Positions 8,083-16,211 of a DNA stretch of 64,000 nucleotides are shown here, piece after piece. The notes below the pieces were generated by a model. That model worked only from the letters and a program-made list of their open reading frames with translations. It ran no database searches and was not told the DNA's origin. Positions within the stretch are counted from its first letter, which is position 1. Each line of letters begins with the position of its first letter. A program made the position numbers and the translations under genes. Source of the stretch: Bacteroidota bacterium (GTDB lineage: Bacteria > Bacteroidota > Bacteroidia > Chitinophagales > BACL12); contig JADJJZ010000015.1 of the NCBI GenBank assembly GCA_016706255.1, forward strand, positions 1-64,000, read 5' to 3'.

Positions 8083-9901
8083 CAATCCTTTATAAACGAC
8101 AAGCATTTAATAAGAGCCCCTTCCTCAAATTGTACGATATATATTCCCGATGCATATTTACTAATATCAATTGAAATTGTATTAGTAATGTTGACTTCCG
8201 GTTGTACTAATGTTCCAATTGCATTTTTTATCGAAAATGTTAACGGCATACCGCTTACATTAGAAATTACTAACCAATTAGAGGCGGGATTGGGATAAAT
8301 TTGTATGCTGTTGTTTAAATAAGTTGCAATTGAAACATTGTCATCAATTAATCCATTGCAGTCATCATCCAAATTGTTTTCAATTTCATTTGCTCCGGGG
8401 TAAATCATTGGATTGTTATCATTACAATCCAAATTATTTAATACATAACCAACCGTATCATTACAACTGTAAATATAAATACTGGTATCACCAAATAAAT
8501 CATCATCTGCATCCATATAATATTTAACTAAAGGGCAGGTTTGTTCAACATTAATGAGCCAGTAATCAGGCGTTGAATCACCAAAACCATAATGATTTGT
8601 AATGTCTCCATCATTTGAAGTTGAGCTACCCCCTAAATAATAGGAAAAGTTATTTCTTAATACGAGGCCACATGGTGCTTCAATACCCGAGCCGCCAAAA
8701 CATTGTGAAAATTGAATAACGCCAATTGAATCAATTTTAAGTATCCAGTAATCAGAGTAAAAAAAACCACCGTGGTGGCCGTTTATGTCCCCGTCGTTAG
8801 GAGAAGTTGACACTCCTGTTATTACGATATTATTGGAATCGATAATTTCAATATCTGTTCCATAATCAGCACCAGAGCCGCCATATGCATTTCCCCAAAC
8901 AATATTACCTAACGAATCAAGTTGCAATAACCATAAATCCCGATTATCGCCAGGATAATGACCACTTACATCTCCGGTATGTGAGCCTGCTTCACCTGCT
9001 ATTAGTAAATCCTGATTAGGTAGTAAGGCAATGGTAAAAGGTTCTTCATATTCACTGCCACCAAAACCATAGTCCCAAATAATATTACCCGCACTATCCA
9101 ATTTTAGTATCCGGTATTCCTGATTTTCACCATCCGCTATCAATTTTGTGGCACATATATAAATATTCCCGTTTTCTGCTACTACTAAATCGTTTGCCCG
9201 GTCTTCATACGGAATCCCAAGGTTTTTCAGCCATAATAAATTACCAAAAGCATCAATTTTTCCAATATAAGCGTCGGCACTAGTTTCCGGACCAACATGT
9301 TCGGTAAACACGCCATCCACTGAATGGCTGTAACCCGTAAACACAAACCCCGAATCTGCAGTTGGCTGAATGGCGTTTACCACATCAGAATTAGAGCCCC
9401 CAACCACAAGCGACCACACTAAATTACCAACACTGTCTATCTTAAAAATCCAGCCATCATTGTTGCCATAACTTAACCCACATCACCATCATCTGAATAA
9501 CTGTATCCTGCAATTACAAAACCACTATCGACTGTTTTTACAATCCTGTTCGGGTAATCAACACTTGAACCTCCAAATGATTTTTCCCATAACAAATTAC
9601 GTGCAGTATCTATTTTACAAAGCCAGATATCTCCATTACCAAAAGTTTCACTTACGTCTTCATCAATCGAACTACTTTTACCAATAATAATTAATTCTGT
9701 CTCATTTATTAAAATTAAATCAGAAGCGTTATCATATCCATAACCTCCATAATTTTCATCCCATCGCAGTATAACTGACTGTGATTTTATATTTAGAGGT
9801 ATAGCTAAGCAGATAACAATAACGATTAATAAAACCCAAATTTTAAACGAATAGTTGCCTTGCACAAAATTAAATTTTAATCCCATTTTATTGATTTTCA
9901 A
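8082..9901 (-). CDS. T9SS-sorted surface protein with MopE-like metal-binding motif (one frameshift)
   Basis: The N-terminal frame (9473-9901) has a signal anchor (FKIWVLLIVIVICLAIPLNI) followed by repeats of the type LLWEKSFGGSSVDYPNRIVK and DSGFVIAGYSYSDDGDV. The main frame (8082-9419 plus about 50 bp upstream) continues the same repeat (LVVGGSNSDVVNAIQPTADS, YGFGGSEYEEPFTIALLPNQ), a beta-propeller-like pattern of about 50 residues. Near the C terminus DCNDNNPMIYPGANEIENNL plus DDDCNGLIDD is the putative metal-binding (MopE/PF11617-type) motif. The end (IYPNPASNWLVISN ... LIKCLSFIKD) is a T9SS type A sorting domain. A single missing T near 9474 separates the frames; restoring it gives G-L-S-Y-G-N-N-D. 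The cell-surface function is otherwise unknown. Confidence 0.8.
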
Positions 9902-10049
9902 TTACTTATAACTAATATTGGCAATTACTTATATTTATTCTTGCTAAAGTTAATTAATAATGTGTAAAAAACAATTTTTGCTATTGGGTATCAAATAAAA
10001 CAGAGGTAATTTATCCATTACTTTATTGGTAGAAATTTAATAAAATAAT

Positions 10050-10150
10050 AACGACTCAGTAACATCTAGTCCGGATCGAAACGGAAACAAACTAGCTAAT
10101 GTGCTAATGGGTGAATGTACCGATGTACCAATGAAACAGCCGATTTTGAG
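10050..10150 (-). repeat. Dispersed GGTACATT repeat, copy 3 (inverted, full length)
   Basis: The reverse complement starts CTCAAAATCGGCTGTTTCAT and runs through GGTACATCGGTACATT to a tail with TTTCGATCCGGACTAGATG, matching copy 1 (6269-6366) over about 100 bp in the same order. It lies upstream of the T9SS gene, whose downstream side carries copy 2. Confidence 0.75.
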
Positions 10151-10287
10151 TAAAAATGGGATTTTTAGGTTTGTTGGAGTGGAGAGCCGGTAGGGGATTG
10201 CGTTGGTGTGGGGGATGTTGCTACTCCAAATATTTTCTGACCTGTTTTAAGACTAATGAAGGGTATCATGGTGCGACGAATTCGTTG

Positions 10288-10295
10288 TAACTTTG
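10288..10295 (+). promoter_or_regulatory. Bacteroidota -7 promoter box of the E1 gene
   Basis: TAACTTTG fits the Bacteroidota sigma-A -7 consensus TAnnTTTG and ends 4 nt before the ATG at 10300. Transcription would start at or next to the start codon, which predicts a leaderless mRNA. No clear -33 TTTG is seen. Confidence 0.55.
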
Positions 10296-10299
10296 CGGC

Positions 10300-11154
10300 A
10301 TGGACACGGATTTACAACATTTTAGCCGCGTAATGCAATACGATAGAAGTAGCCTGAGTAATGAACAATTGCTTGATTTATACAAGCGGATTTTGAAGCC
10401 GCGCATGATAGAGGAAAAAATGCTCAATTTGCTGCGTCAGGGCAAGGTGAGTAAGTGGTTCAGCGGTATTGGTCAGGAGGCGATTGCCTGCGCTGTGCCT
10501 TATGTGCTGGAAGCCGATGAATATATTTTGCCGATGCACCGCAATTTGGGCGTGTTTACCGGTCGCGGCATTCCGTTTGGGAAATTGTTTAATCAGTGGC
10601 AGGGCAAAAAAAGTGGTTTCAGCAAGGGCCGTGAGCGCAGTTTTCACTTCGGCACAAACGAATATCACATTGTTGGTATGATTTCGCATTTAGGTCCGCA
10701 ATTGGCAGTTGCCGACGGTATTGCGCTTGCTGCAAAATTGAAAAAGGAAAATAAAGTAACCGTTGTTTTTTCAGGCGAAGGTGGAACAAGTGAAGGCGAT
10801 TTTCATGAGTCACTTAACGTTGCTGCCGTTTGGGGATTACCGGTAATTTTTATTGTTGAAAATAATGGATATGGACTGAGCACTCCTACAAGCGAACAAT
10901 TTTTATGTGAGCGTATTGCCGACAAAGGTATTGGTTATGGCATGCGTGCATTAACGGTGGATGGCAATAATTTGCTGGAAATGGTTCGTGTATTAAATGA
11001 ATGCAGAAATTATTGTATCACCGAAAATAAACCGGTATTGCTGGAATGTATGACGTTCAGAATGCGCGGACATGAAGAAGCAAGTGGTGTAAAATATGTT
11101 CCGAAAGAATTATTTGATTTGTGGGGCAAAAAAAGATCCTGTTGTAAATTATGA
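10300..11154 (+). CDS. 2-oxoacid dehydrogenase E1, alpha part of an alpha/beta fusion
   Basis: Thiamine-diphosphate-dependent E1 alpha domain of a pyruvate or branched-chain 2-oxoacid dehydrogenase complex, which decarboxylates the 2-oxoacid and reductively acylates E2. Visible: LYKRILKPRMIEEKMLNLLR and RQGKVSKWFSGIGQEAIACA at the N terminus, a TPP/Mg motif in the form GEGGTSEGDFHESLNVAAVW ending in VENN (about residues 152-188), and MRGHEEASG near the end. The frame breaks at a run of seven A (about 11128-11134): with six A the reading continues as LWGKKDPVVNYEMYL into the beta part. The two halves therefore form one fused alpha/beta gene of about 668 codons, a well-known architecture in Bacteroidota. 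E2 and E3 are not in the window. Substrate specificity cannot be told. Confidence 0.88.
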   Translation: MDTDLQHFSRVMQYDRSSLSNEQLLDLYKRILKPRMIEEKMLNLLRQGKVSKWFSGIGQEAIACAVPYVLEADEYILPMHRNLGVFTGRGIPFGKLFNQWQGKKSGFSKGRERSFHFGTNEYHIVGMISHLGPQLAVADGIALAAKLKKENKVTVVFSGEGGTSEGDFHESLNVAAVWGLPVIFIVENNGYGLSTPTSEQFLCERIADKGIGYGMRALTVDGNNLLEMVRVLNECRNYCITENKPVLLECMTFRMRGHEEASGVKYVPKELFDLWGKKRSCCKL

Positions 11155-12307
11155 AATGTATTTACGCGAAGCAGGTATATTAAATGATGAATTAAATAAT
11201 TTATTCAGAGAAGAAATTAAACATGAAATAGAATACGGTTTGGAAATCGGTTTTAATGAACCGGATATTATTCCCGAAACCAATGAAGAAATGAATGATG
11301 TATATGCGCCACATCAACAAAACGTAATTGCTGCAACAGGAAATACTTCTTCTAAAAAATTTATTAATGCAATTAGTGATGCACTGATTTTGGGCATGGA
11401 AAAATATCCTGAATTGGTTATTATGGGTCAGGATATTGCTGAATATGGTGGCGCATTTAAAGTTACAGAAGGATTTATCGAAAAATTTGGTAAGGAACGT
11501 GTGCGCAATACGCCCATTTGTGAATCGGCAATTTTAGGTGCAGGTTGTGGTATGTCGATTAAAAAAATGAAGACAGTTATTGAAATGCAGTTCGCCGATT
11601 TTGTTACCAGCGGATTTAATCCGATTGTAAACAATATGGCGAAAATGTATTATCGCTGGGGACAAAATATCGACTCGGTTGTCCGCATGCCAACCGGTGC
11701 AGGTGTTGGCGCAGGGCCGTTTCACTCACAAAGTAATGAGGCATGGTTTTTTCATACTCCTGGATTAAAAGTGGTTTATCCAAGTAATGCACATGATGCA
11801 AAAGGTTTGTTGCTGGCATCTATTGAAGACCCGAATCCGGTATTATTTTTTGAACATAAAGCATTGTATCGCAGCATCACCGAAAATATTGCTGATAATT
11901 ATTACACTGAACCAATTGGAAAAGCAAAATTGGTAACTAAAGGTGATTCACTTTCTATTATTACTTATGGTATGGGTGTACACTGGGCAACAAAAGTTTG
12001 TGCAGAAAATAATATAAGTGCCGATATTTTAGATTTACGCACCTTGTTGCCATTAGATTATGATGCTATTGAAGCAACAGTTAAAAGAACCGGAAAAGTT
12101 TTGGTATTACATGAAGATAGTTTAACTGGTGGTATTGGCGGAGAAATTGCAGCATATATTTCTGAAAAATTATTTACCTATTTAGATGCACCGGTAATGC
12201 GCTGTGCAAGTTTAGATACACCAATTCCATTTAGTATTGAACTGGAGCAAAACTTTTTAGCAAATGCCAGGTTAAAAGAAAAGTTGAGCGCGCTGATGGC
12301 ATATTGA
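11096..12307 (+). CDS. 2-oxoacid dehydrogenase E1, beta part of the same fusion
   Basis: After a linker (about 11140-11350) the frame encodes a complete E1 beta: FINAISDALILGMEKYPELV, MGQDIAEYGGAFKVTEGF, CESAILGAGCGMSIKKMKTV, RMPTGAGVGAGPFHSQSNEA, the transketolase pyrimidine-binding domain, and the C-terminal domain with DLRTLLPLDYDAIEATVKRT and HEDSLTGGIGGEIAAYI. The Glu that activates thiamine diphosphate would lie in the beta pyrimidine domain. The beginning of this open frame overlaps the alpha part only because of the extra A near 11130, and its first dozen codons are not real. The gene is followed after 17 bp by the Fic gene. Confidence 0.88.
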   Translation: MFRKNYLICGAKKDPVVNYEMYLREAGILNDELNNLFREEIKHEIEYGLEIGFNEPDIIPETNEEMNDVYAPHQQNVIAATGNTSSKKFINAISDALILGMEKYPELVIMGQDIAEYGGAFKVTEGFIEKFGKERVRNTPICESAILGAGCGMSIKKMKTVIEMQFADFVTSGFNPIVNNMAKMYYRWGQNIDSVVRMPTGAGVGAGPFHSQSNEAWFFHTPGLKVVYPSNAHDAKGLLLASIEDPNPVLFFEHKALYRSITENIADNYYTEPIGKAKLVTKGDSLSIITYGMGVHWATKVCAENNISADILDLRTLLPLDYDAIEATVKRTGKVLVLHEDSLTGGIGGEIAAYISEKLFTYLDAPVMRCASLDTPIPFSIELEQNFLANARLKEKLSALMAY

Positions 12308-12324
12308 TTTATTTATTTTAACTG

Positions 12325-13110
12325 ATGCAAATAGAACTTAAAATTATACCTGCAACGTTATTAAATAACTATGTTAATTTATTTAATAATGCCGTAGCGG
12401 ATGATTTTTATGCATTGCAGGAAAGTGAAATTTCAACTGCTACTTTTAATTTTTACCATTCGGTTGCAGCAGTTTTTTCTTCGCGTATTGAAGGTGAAAT
12501 AATTACTTTAGACGAGTTCATAAAACATCGTATTCAGCATGTTGAATTTCAACCTGATTACACACGTAAAATTGATGATTTATATCATGCATATCAATTT
12601 GCAACAGAAAATCCACTGACGGCTGAAAATTTTAAAATGGCGCATGGTTTACTGACAAAAAATATTTTGCAGCCCCATCAGCAGGGTACATTTAGAACAG
12701 GAAACATGTACGTTTTATCTGCATCTGGGAAAATTGAATATGTTGCTGCAGCAACACATGTAGTAAATGGACATGTCAATTTTTTATTCGACGATATTAC
12801 CAAGTTATTGCAAGCGGATTTAACATTTGCTGAAGTGCTGTATTTTGCTTCCATGTTACATCTTGTTTTTGTGAAAATTCATCCTTTTAACGATGGAAAC
12901 GGTCGCGCAAGCCGACTGCTTGAAAAATGGTTTTTAGCAGAAAAGCTGGGTTCTAAAGCCTGGTTTATTGAATCGGAGCGATTTTATCATGATAATCATG
13001 ATTTGTATTTTGCTAATATCAGAAAATTGGGATTGGAATATGAGCAGTTAAATTATTTGCAAGCTGATACATTTATTTTGATGTTGCAAAAATCGATATC
13101 TACAAAATGA
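12325..13110 (+). CDS. Fic-domain protein with N-terminal inhibitory motif
   Basis: A 261-residue Fic (filamentation induced by cAMP) protein. The active-site motif HPFNDGNGRASRLL starts at His186, with the catalytic His, the Asp/Asn anion-hole loop and the Arg that binds the nucleotide gamma-phosphate. A class II inhibitory helix motif [ST]xxxE[GN] is visible as S52-SRI-E56-G57. Family knowledge: Fic enzymes transfer AMP (or other phosphates) from a nucleotide to hydroxyl side chains of target proteins, and the inhibitory Glu keeps the enzyme off by competing with the gamma-phosphate. There is no signal peptide, so it acts in the cytoplasm. Its stop overlaps the ATG of the next gene by 4 bp, so the two are co-translated. 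The target is unknown. Confidence 0.9.
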   Translation: MQIELKIIPATLLNNYVNLFNNAVADDFYALQESEISTATFNFYHSVAAVFSSRIEGEIITLDEFIKHRIQHVEFQPDYTRKIDDLYHAYQFATENPLTAENFKMAHGLLTKNILQPHQQGTFRTGNMYVLSASGKIEYVAAATHVVNGHVNFLFDDITKLLQADLTFAEVLYFASMLHLVFVKIHPFNDGNGRASRLLEKWFLAEKLGSKAWFIESERFYHDNHDLYFANIRKLGLEYEQLNYLQADTFILMLQKSISTK

Positions 13111-14303
13111 AACAGCATAAAACGTTTCGGGTTTTAATTATTTTAATGCTGCTTTGCTGCACGTATAATGTAAATGCACAAACCTACACACCCGGAGTAT
13201 CCTATTACGGTGCTCATGGTTATACAGAATATATTCCCGGCTCACTGCCAATAATTATTAGTGCACCGCATGGTGGTTATCTTGAGCCTGAGGTTATTCC
13301 CAACCGAACTTGTTTTGATGCCGTATATGCAACAGATGCTTATACGCAGGAATTAATTCGCGACATTCAAAATTCGATATATGCAGAATTTGGATGTTAT
13401 GCGCATGTGGTTATTAATTTACTCGACAGAAAAAAACTGGATGCCAACAGAAATTTGGCGGAAGGTGCATGTGGTAATGATTCAGCCAAACAGGCATGGA
13501 ACGATTTTAATGATTTTATTGATATTGCCGAAAGTACGGTGATGGAACAATATGGTAAAGGTTTATATATTGATTTGCACGGACATGGCAACCCAAAGCA
13601 GCGATTAGAAATTGGTTATTTATTATATGATGATGAATTGCAATTAACAGATACTGAATTAAATACAGATACTTATATTAATTATAGTAGTATTCAACAT
13701 TTAGTGGCAACAAATGCAGGAGGTTTTACGCATGCGGAATTATTAAGAGGTGCAATAAGTTTCGGCACATTAATGCAGGAAGCAGGATATGCTTCGGTTC
13801 CGTCTGCAGCAGACCCGTTTCCGCTGACAGGAGATAATTATTACAGTGGTGGATATAATACGGTTGAACGTTCATCGTATTCGGGAGGAACAATTGATGG
13901 GTTTCAAATTGAATGTAATTATACAGGTGTTAGAGATAATGCGGTAAACCGAGAAAAATTTGCTGATAGTATTGTTTCGGTTTTAAGGGCTTATTTGGAA
14001 ACACATTATTTTATTGATAATGAAATGAGTAATTGCAGCAAATTTGTGTCCATTGATGAGCATCAAAATGATTTATTAAATGTTGCTATTTATCCAAACC
14101 CGGCATCGCAGATATTACAAATTAATTCCGATAAAATAATTTCATCTATAAGTATTTATACGATATCCGGAACAAAACTGCTAACATTAAATGAGGCAAC
14201 AGATTTTCATCAAATTTCAATTTCGGCACTTGAGCCCGGTTGTTATGTTGTACAGATGTTAATTGAAGGAGAAGTGGTTGTTCGTCATTTTGTAAAGCTT
14301 TGA
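13107..14303 (+). CDS. Secreted N-formylglutamate amidohydrolase-like protein with T9SS domain
   Basis: A signal peptide (FRVLIILMLLCCTYNVNAQ) is followed by a domain resembling N-formylglutamate amidohydrolase (FGase): PIIISAPHGGYLEPEVIPNR at about residues 48-67 with the SAPHGG metal-binding motif, VVINLLDRKKLDANRNL, and LYIDLHGHGNPKQRLEIGYL with further metal-binding His residues. The C terminus (VAIYPNPASQILQINSDK ... YVVQMLIEGEVVVRHFVKL) is a T9SS type A sorting domain, so the protein goes to the cell surface or medium. The canonical enzyme is cytoplasmic and acts in histidine degradation; a secreted form must have a different physiological substrate, presumably an amide in the environment. 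It overlaps the Fic gene by 4 bp (ATGA). Confidence 0.8.
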   Translation: MKQHKTFRVLIILMLLCCTYNVNAQTYTPGVSYYGAHGYTEYIPGSLPIIISAPHGGYLEPEVIPNRTCFDAVYATDAYTQELIRDIQNSIYAEFGCYAHVVINLLDRKKLDANRNLAEGACGNDSAKQAWNDFNDFIDIAESTVMEQYGKGLYIDLHGHGNPKQRLEIGYLLYDDELQLTDTELNTDTYINYSSIQHLVATNAGGFTHAELLRGAISFGTLMQEAGYASVPSAADPFPLTGDNYYSGGYNTVERSSYSGGTIDGFQIECNYTGVRDNAVNREKFADSIVSVLRAYLETHYFIDNEMSNCSKFVSIDEHQNDLLNVAIYPNPASQILQINSDKIISSISIYTISGTKLLTLNEATDFHQISISALEPGCYVVQMLIEGEVVVRHFVKL

Positions 14304-14320
14304 TGCTGCGTTAGCTAAGT

Positions 14321-14557
14321 TTATTTGGGCATTTTTAATTTCTTCAATTTAGTAATTCCAATCACGATAAATACTATCCCCAAAATAAAATACAGACCTA
14401 ATGAAATTAAACCAAATACGTCCATTGAAATTGCTGTAGGGTCCGGTGTGTTTAACTGCTTTAATATTCGAAAAAAGTTGACAATTCTAAGCATTGCCAA
14501 TAATAGCAGCACTATTCCTGCAATCAATATTAGGATTGCTAAATTTCGTTTGGACAT
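14321..14557 (-). CDS. Small two-helix membrane protein, unknown
   Basis: From ATG 14557 (MSKRNLAILILIAGIVLLLL) the 78-residue product has two hydrophobic segments separated by a short polar loop, and ends KLKKLKMPK, positive-inside. The frame is open further upstream to 14596, but the start given places the first helix at the N terminus. The family is not recognised. It converges on the N-formylglutamate amidohydrolase-like gene. Confidence 0.5.
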   Translation of the reverse strand: MSKRNLAILILIAGIVLLLLAMLRIVNFFRILKQLNTPDPTAISMDVFGLISLGLYFILGIVFIVIGITKLKKLKMPK

Positions 14558-14620
14558 AGGTATAAAATTCGGGTGTTTAAAAATACCTATTTTCAATTAT
14601 AAGTTACCTGCTCGTTGATG

Positions 14621-14628
14621 TAATTTTG
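14621..14628 (+). promoter_or_regulatory. -7 promoter box of the SWIM-protein gene
   Basis: TAATTTTG fits TAnnTTTG and lies 5 nt before the GTG start at 14634, which supports that start and predicts a leaderless transcript. Confidence 0.5.
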
Positions 14629-14633
14629 CACTT

Positions 14634-15062
14634 GTGCCAATACATCTCCAACATTTAGAATCAGAAACAAACGAAAAAACTCGCTTGCGCGGATATGATT
14701 ATTATTGCGAAGGGCGGGTTAAGTCGGTGTTTAATATAAATGGTATTGAATGGATGGCCATTGTGCAGGGTTACGACGACCATGTTGTGCAGTTAAATAT
14801 CATGAACGACTCGTTGTTGCGATATGAATGTAATTGCAGCGATACGGAAGATCCTTGCAAACATGTGATTGCCGTTTTATATTATATTAAAAACGAAGCA
14901 CACAAATTAAAAAAATCGGATGCAACAGGTTATGATGAAATAAAAGAAAACATCAGCTACCTGCCCCCGCATGTTTTGCGGTACCTGATTTTAAAATATG
15001 CTACCACAAGTAAGGAGTTCAGAAAATTTCTGCTGGACTATACCAAAGATGATAAGAAGTAA
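14634..15062 (+). CDS. SWIM zinc-finger protein
   Basis: 142 residues, GTG start (PIHLQHLESETNEKTRLRGY). The SWIM motif C-x-C-(x)n-C-x-H is seen as CNCSDTEDPCKHVIAVLYYI (about residues 64-83). SWIM domains bind zinc and are found in bacterial SNF2-type helicases and stand-alone DNA- or protein-binding factors; here the domain stands alone with a helical C-terminal tail. No helicase is adjacent. The role is unknown, possibly nucleic-acid binding in the cytoplasm. Confidence 0.7.
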   Translation: MPIHLQHLESETNEKTRLRGYDYYCEGRVKSVFNINGIEWMAIVQGYDDHVVQLNIMNDSLLRYECNCSDTEDPCKHVIAVLYYIKNEAHKLKKSDATGYDEIKENISYLPPHVLRYLILKYATTSKEFRKFLLDYTKDDKK

Positions 15063-15177
15063 CCCTGTACTATACCTTGTATGGGTTAAAGGGTGACAAA
15101 TGTTTTTGTTCAGACTGATTTCGCTTATATTTTTTGGATTCATCAAATTCCATCTTTGAGTATAAAACTTAAACGTT

Positions 15178-15558
15178 ATGAATACCAAAAAACATATTGC
15201 CGAATTACACCCAGAGGTAAAGGCATGGATGAGTTATGTAGCTTATGTAAAAGATGAGTTAAAAGTATTTAACCTGCGTCTGGAGGAAATTATCAGCAAA
15301 AACACCGGCAAAGAGGTGATGGCGCATACCGAACATTTTCAAAACCAGTTTATCCGTCAAAATGAAGCATGTGATGAGTTGATGCATGATTTACATCGCG
15401 TTGAAAAATCTTATAGCGACCTAGCTGTCAACAACCCCGCTGCAATGCACGTGGCAGTAGCCGATGAAGTAGGTTTGCGCGATCGCGTTGACACCCACAG
15501 ACATATTTTTGAAGACCTTACACATGAGTTCAGGGCGTTTTTATCGAAATATATGTAA
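15178..15558 (+). CDS. Helical cytoplasmic protein, unknown
   Basis: 126 residues (MNTKKHIAELHPEVKAWMSY...), predicted almost entirely alpha-helical, with heptad-like spacing and several His (HTEHF, MHDLHRVEK, DTHRHIFEDL). There is no signal peptide or membrane segment. The family is not recognised. It lies 58 bp before the GbsR-type regulator but is separated from it by that gene's own promoter and operator. Confidence 0.6.
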   Translation: MNTKKHIAELHPEVKAWMSYVAYVKDELKVFNLRLEEIISKNTGKEVMAHTEHFQNQFIRQNEACDELMHDLHRVEKSYSDLAVNNPAAMHVAVADEVGLRDRVDTHRHIFEDLTHEFRAFLSKYM

Positions 15559-15566
15559 TGAAAAAA

Positions 15567-15590
15567 AACTTTCAATAAGTTTTGAAAGTT
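15567..15590 (+). promoter_or_regulatory. Operator dyad upstream of the GbsR/MarR regulator
   Basis: AACTTTCAA (15567-15575), a 6-nt spacer, then TTGAAAGTT (15582-15590): 9-bp perfect arms. The dyad overlaps TTTG at 15581-15584, which lies 19 bp before the -7 box at 15604 and is the likely -33 element. A bound dimer would block the promoter, so negative autoregulation is inferred. A close relative of the site occurs at 16139-16158. Confidence 0.75.
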
Positions 15591-15603
15591 CGAAAACATG
15601 AAA

Positions 15604-15611
15604 TAAATTTG
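15604..15611 (+). promoter_or_regulatory. -7 promoter box of the GbsR/MarR regulator
   Basis: TAAATTTG matches TAnnTTTG, with TTTG 19 bp upstream (15581-15584). It ends 4 nt before ATG 15616, again predicting a leaderless mRNA. Confidence 0.65.
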
Positions 15612-15615
15612 TCTC

Positions 15616-16122
15616 ATGGAACTCAACGAGGCAAGAGAAAAATTTATTCAAAGCTGGGGCAGTTTGGGCAGTCAGTGGGGTATCAACCGCACGATGGCAC
15701 AAATTCATGCCCTTTTGCTCATTGCCCCGGAAGCCCTTTCTACCGACGAAATTATGGCGCAACTGCAGGTGAGTCGCGGCAATGTGAACATGAACCTGCG
15801 CGAGTTGATGAACTGGCAATTGGTGCGCAAAGAAGTTAAAACCGGCGAGCGCATGGAGTTTTTTGTGGCTGAAAAGGATATGTGGAAGGTGTTCCGGTTG
15901 ATTTTTAAAGAACGTAAAAAACGTGAGCTGGATCCAATGATGGAAGTGATTCACGAATTAAAAGGATTGAAGGGCGACCACAAAAACAAAGAATTTGCTG
16001 CATTTAGTGAAGTAATGGAAGACCTCGACGGGCTTACCAATAAAGGAGAAAAAATGATGGAGCTTATTATTAAAAGTGATGAAAACTGGTTTGTAAATAC
16101 CTTTATTAAACTGATGCGCTAA
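15616..16122 (+). CDS. GbsR/MarR-family transcriptional regulator
   Basis: 168 residues with a winged-helix DNA-binding domain of the GbsR/MarR type. The N-terminal helix EKFIQSWGSLGSQWGINRTM is typical of GbsR-like proteins, followed by IHALLLIAPEALSTDEIMAQ, the recognition helix VSRGNVNMNLRELMNWQLVR and the wing KTGERMEFFVAEKDMW. The C-terminal half is helical and would form the dimer. It is flanked by two similar dyads, one over its own promoter and one before the desaturase operon, so it probably controls both. The effector is unknown; with a desaturase and a membrane-related neighbour, a fatty-acid or membrane signal is plausible but unproven. Confidence 0.88.
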   Translation: MELNEAREKFIQSWGSLGSQWGINRTMAQIHALLLIAPEALSTDEIMAQLQVSRGNVNMNLRELMNWQLVRKEVKTGERMEFFVAEKDMWKVFRLIFKERKKRELDPMMEVIHELKGLKGDHKNKEFAAFSEVMEDLDGLTNKGEKMMELIIKSDENWFVNTFIKLMR

Positions 16123-16138
16123 ATTTTTTTATTATAAA

Positions 16139-16158
16139 CTTTCAATAATTATTGAAAG
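16139..16158 (+). promoter_or_regulatory. Operator dyad upstream of the desaturase operon
   Basis: CTTTCAATAATTATTGAAAG is a perfect 20-bp palindrome. Fifteen of its first and last bases match the regulator's own site (CTTTCAATAAGTTTTGAAAG at 15569-15588); the central bases differ. It lies 54 bp before ATG 16212. I do not see a canonical TAnnTTTG box in between. Confidence 0.75.
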
Positions 16159-16211
16159 AAATGAAAATTAAAAACAACCTGCTTATCCCAACCTTTTAAA
16201 ACACTACTACA

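Larger units (their letters stand above)
9902..10299. other. Intergenic region between divergent genes
   Basis: About 400 bp between the T9SS gene (minus) and the E1 dehydrogenase gene (plus). It holds the inverted dispersed repeat at 10050-10150 and the E1 promoter at 10288; I see nothing else in it. Confidence 0.6.

Noticed and set aside
7987..8527. Plus-strand ORFs of 103 and 67 codons
   Set aside because: They are antisense shadows of the T9SS gene and the dispersed repeat, with no domain.
11096..11155. Programmed frameshift between the E1 halves
   Set aside because: A +1 shift would be required and no known slippery or stop signal for +1 is present; a homopolymer insertion is simpler.
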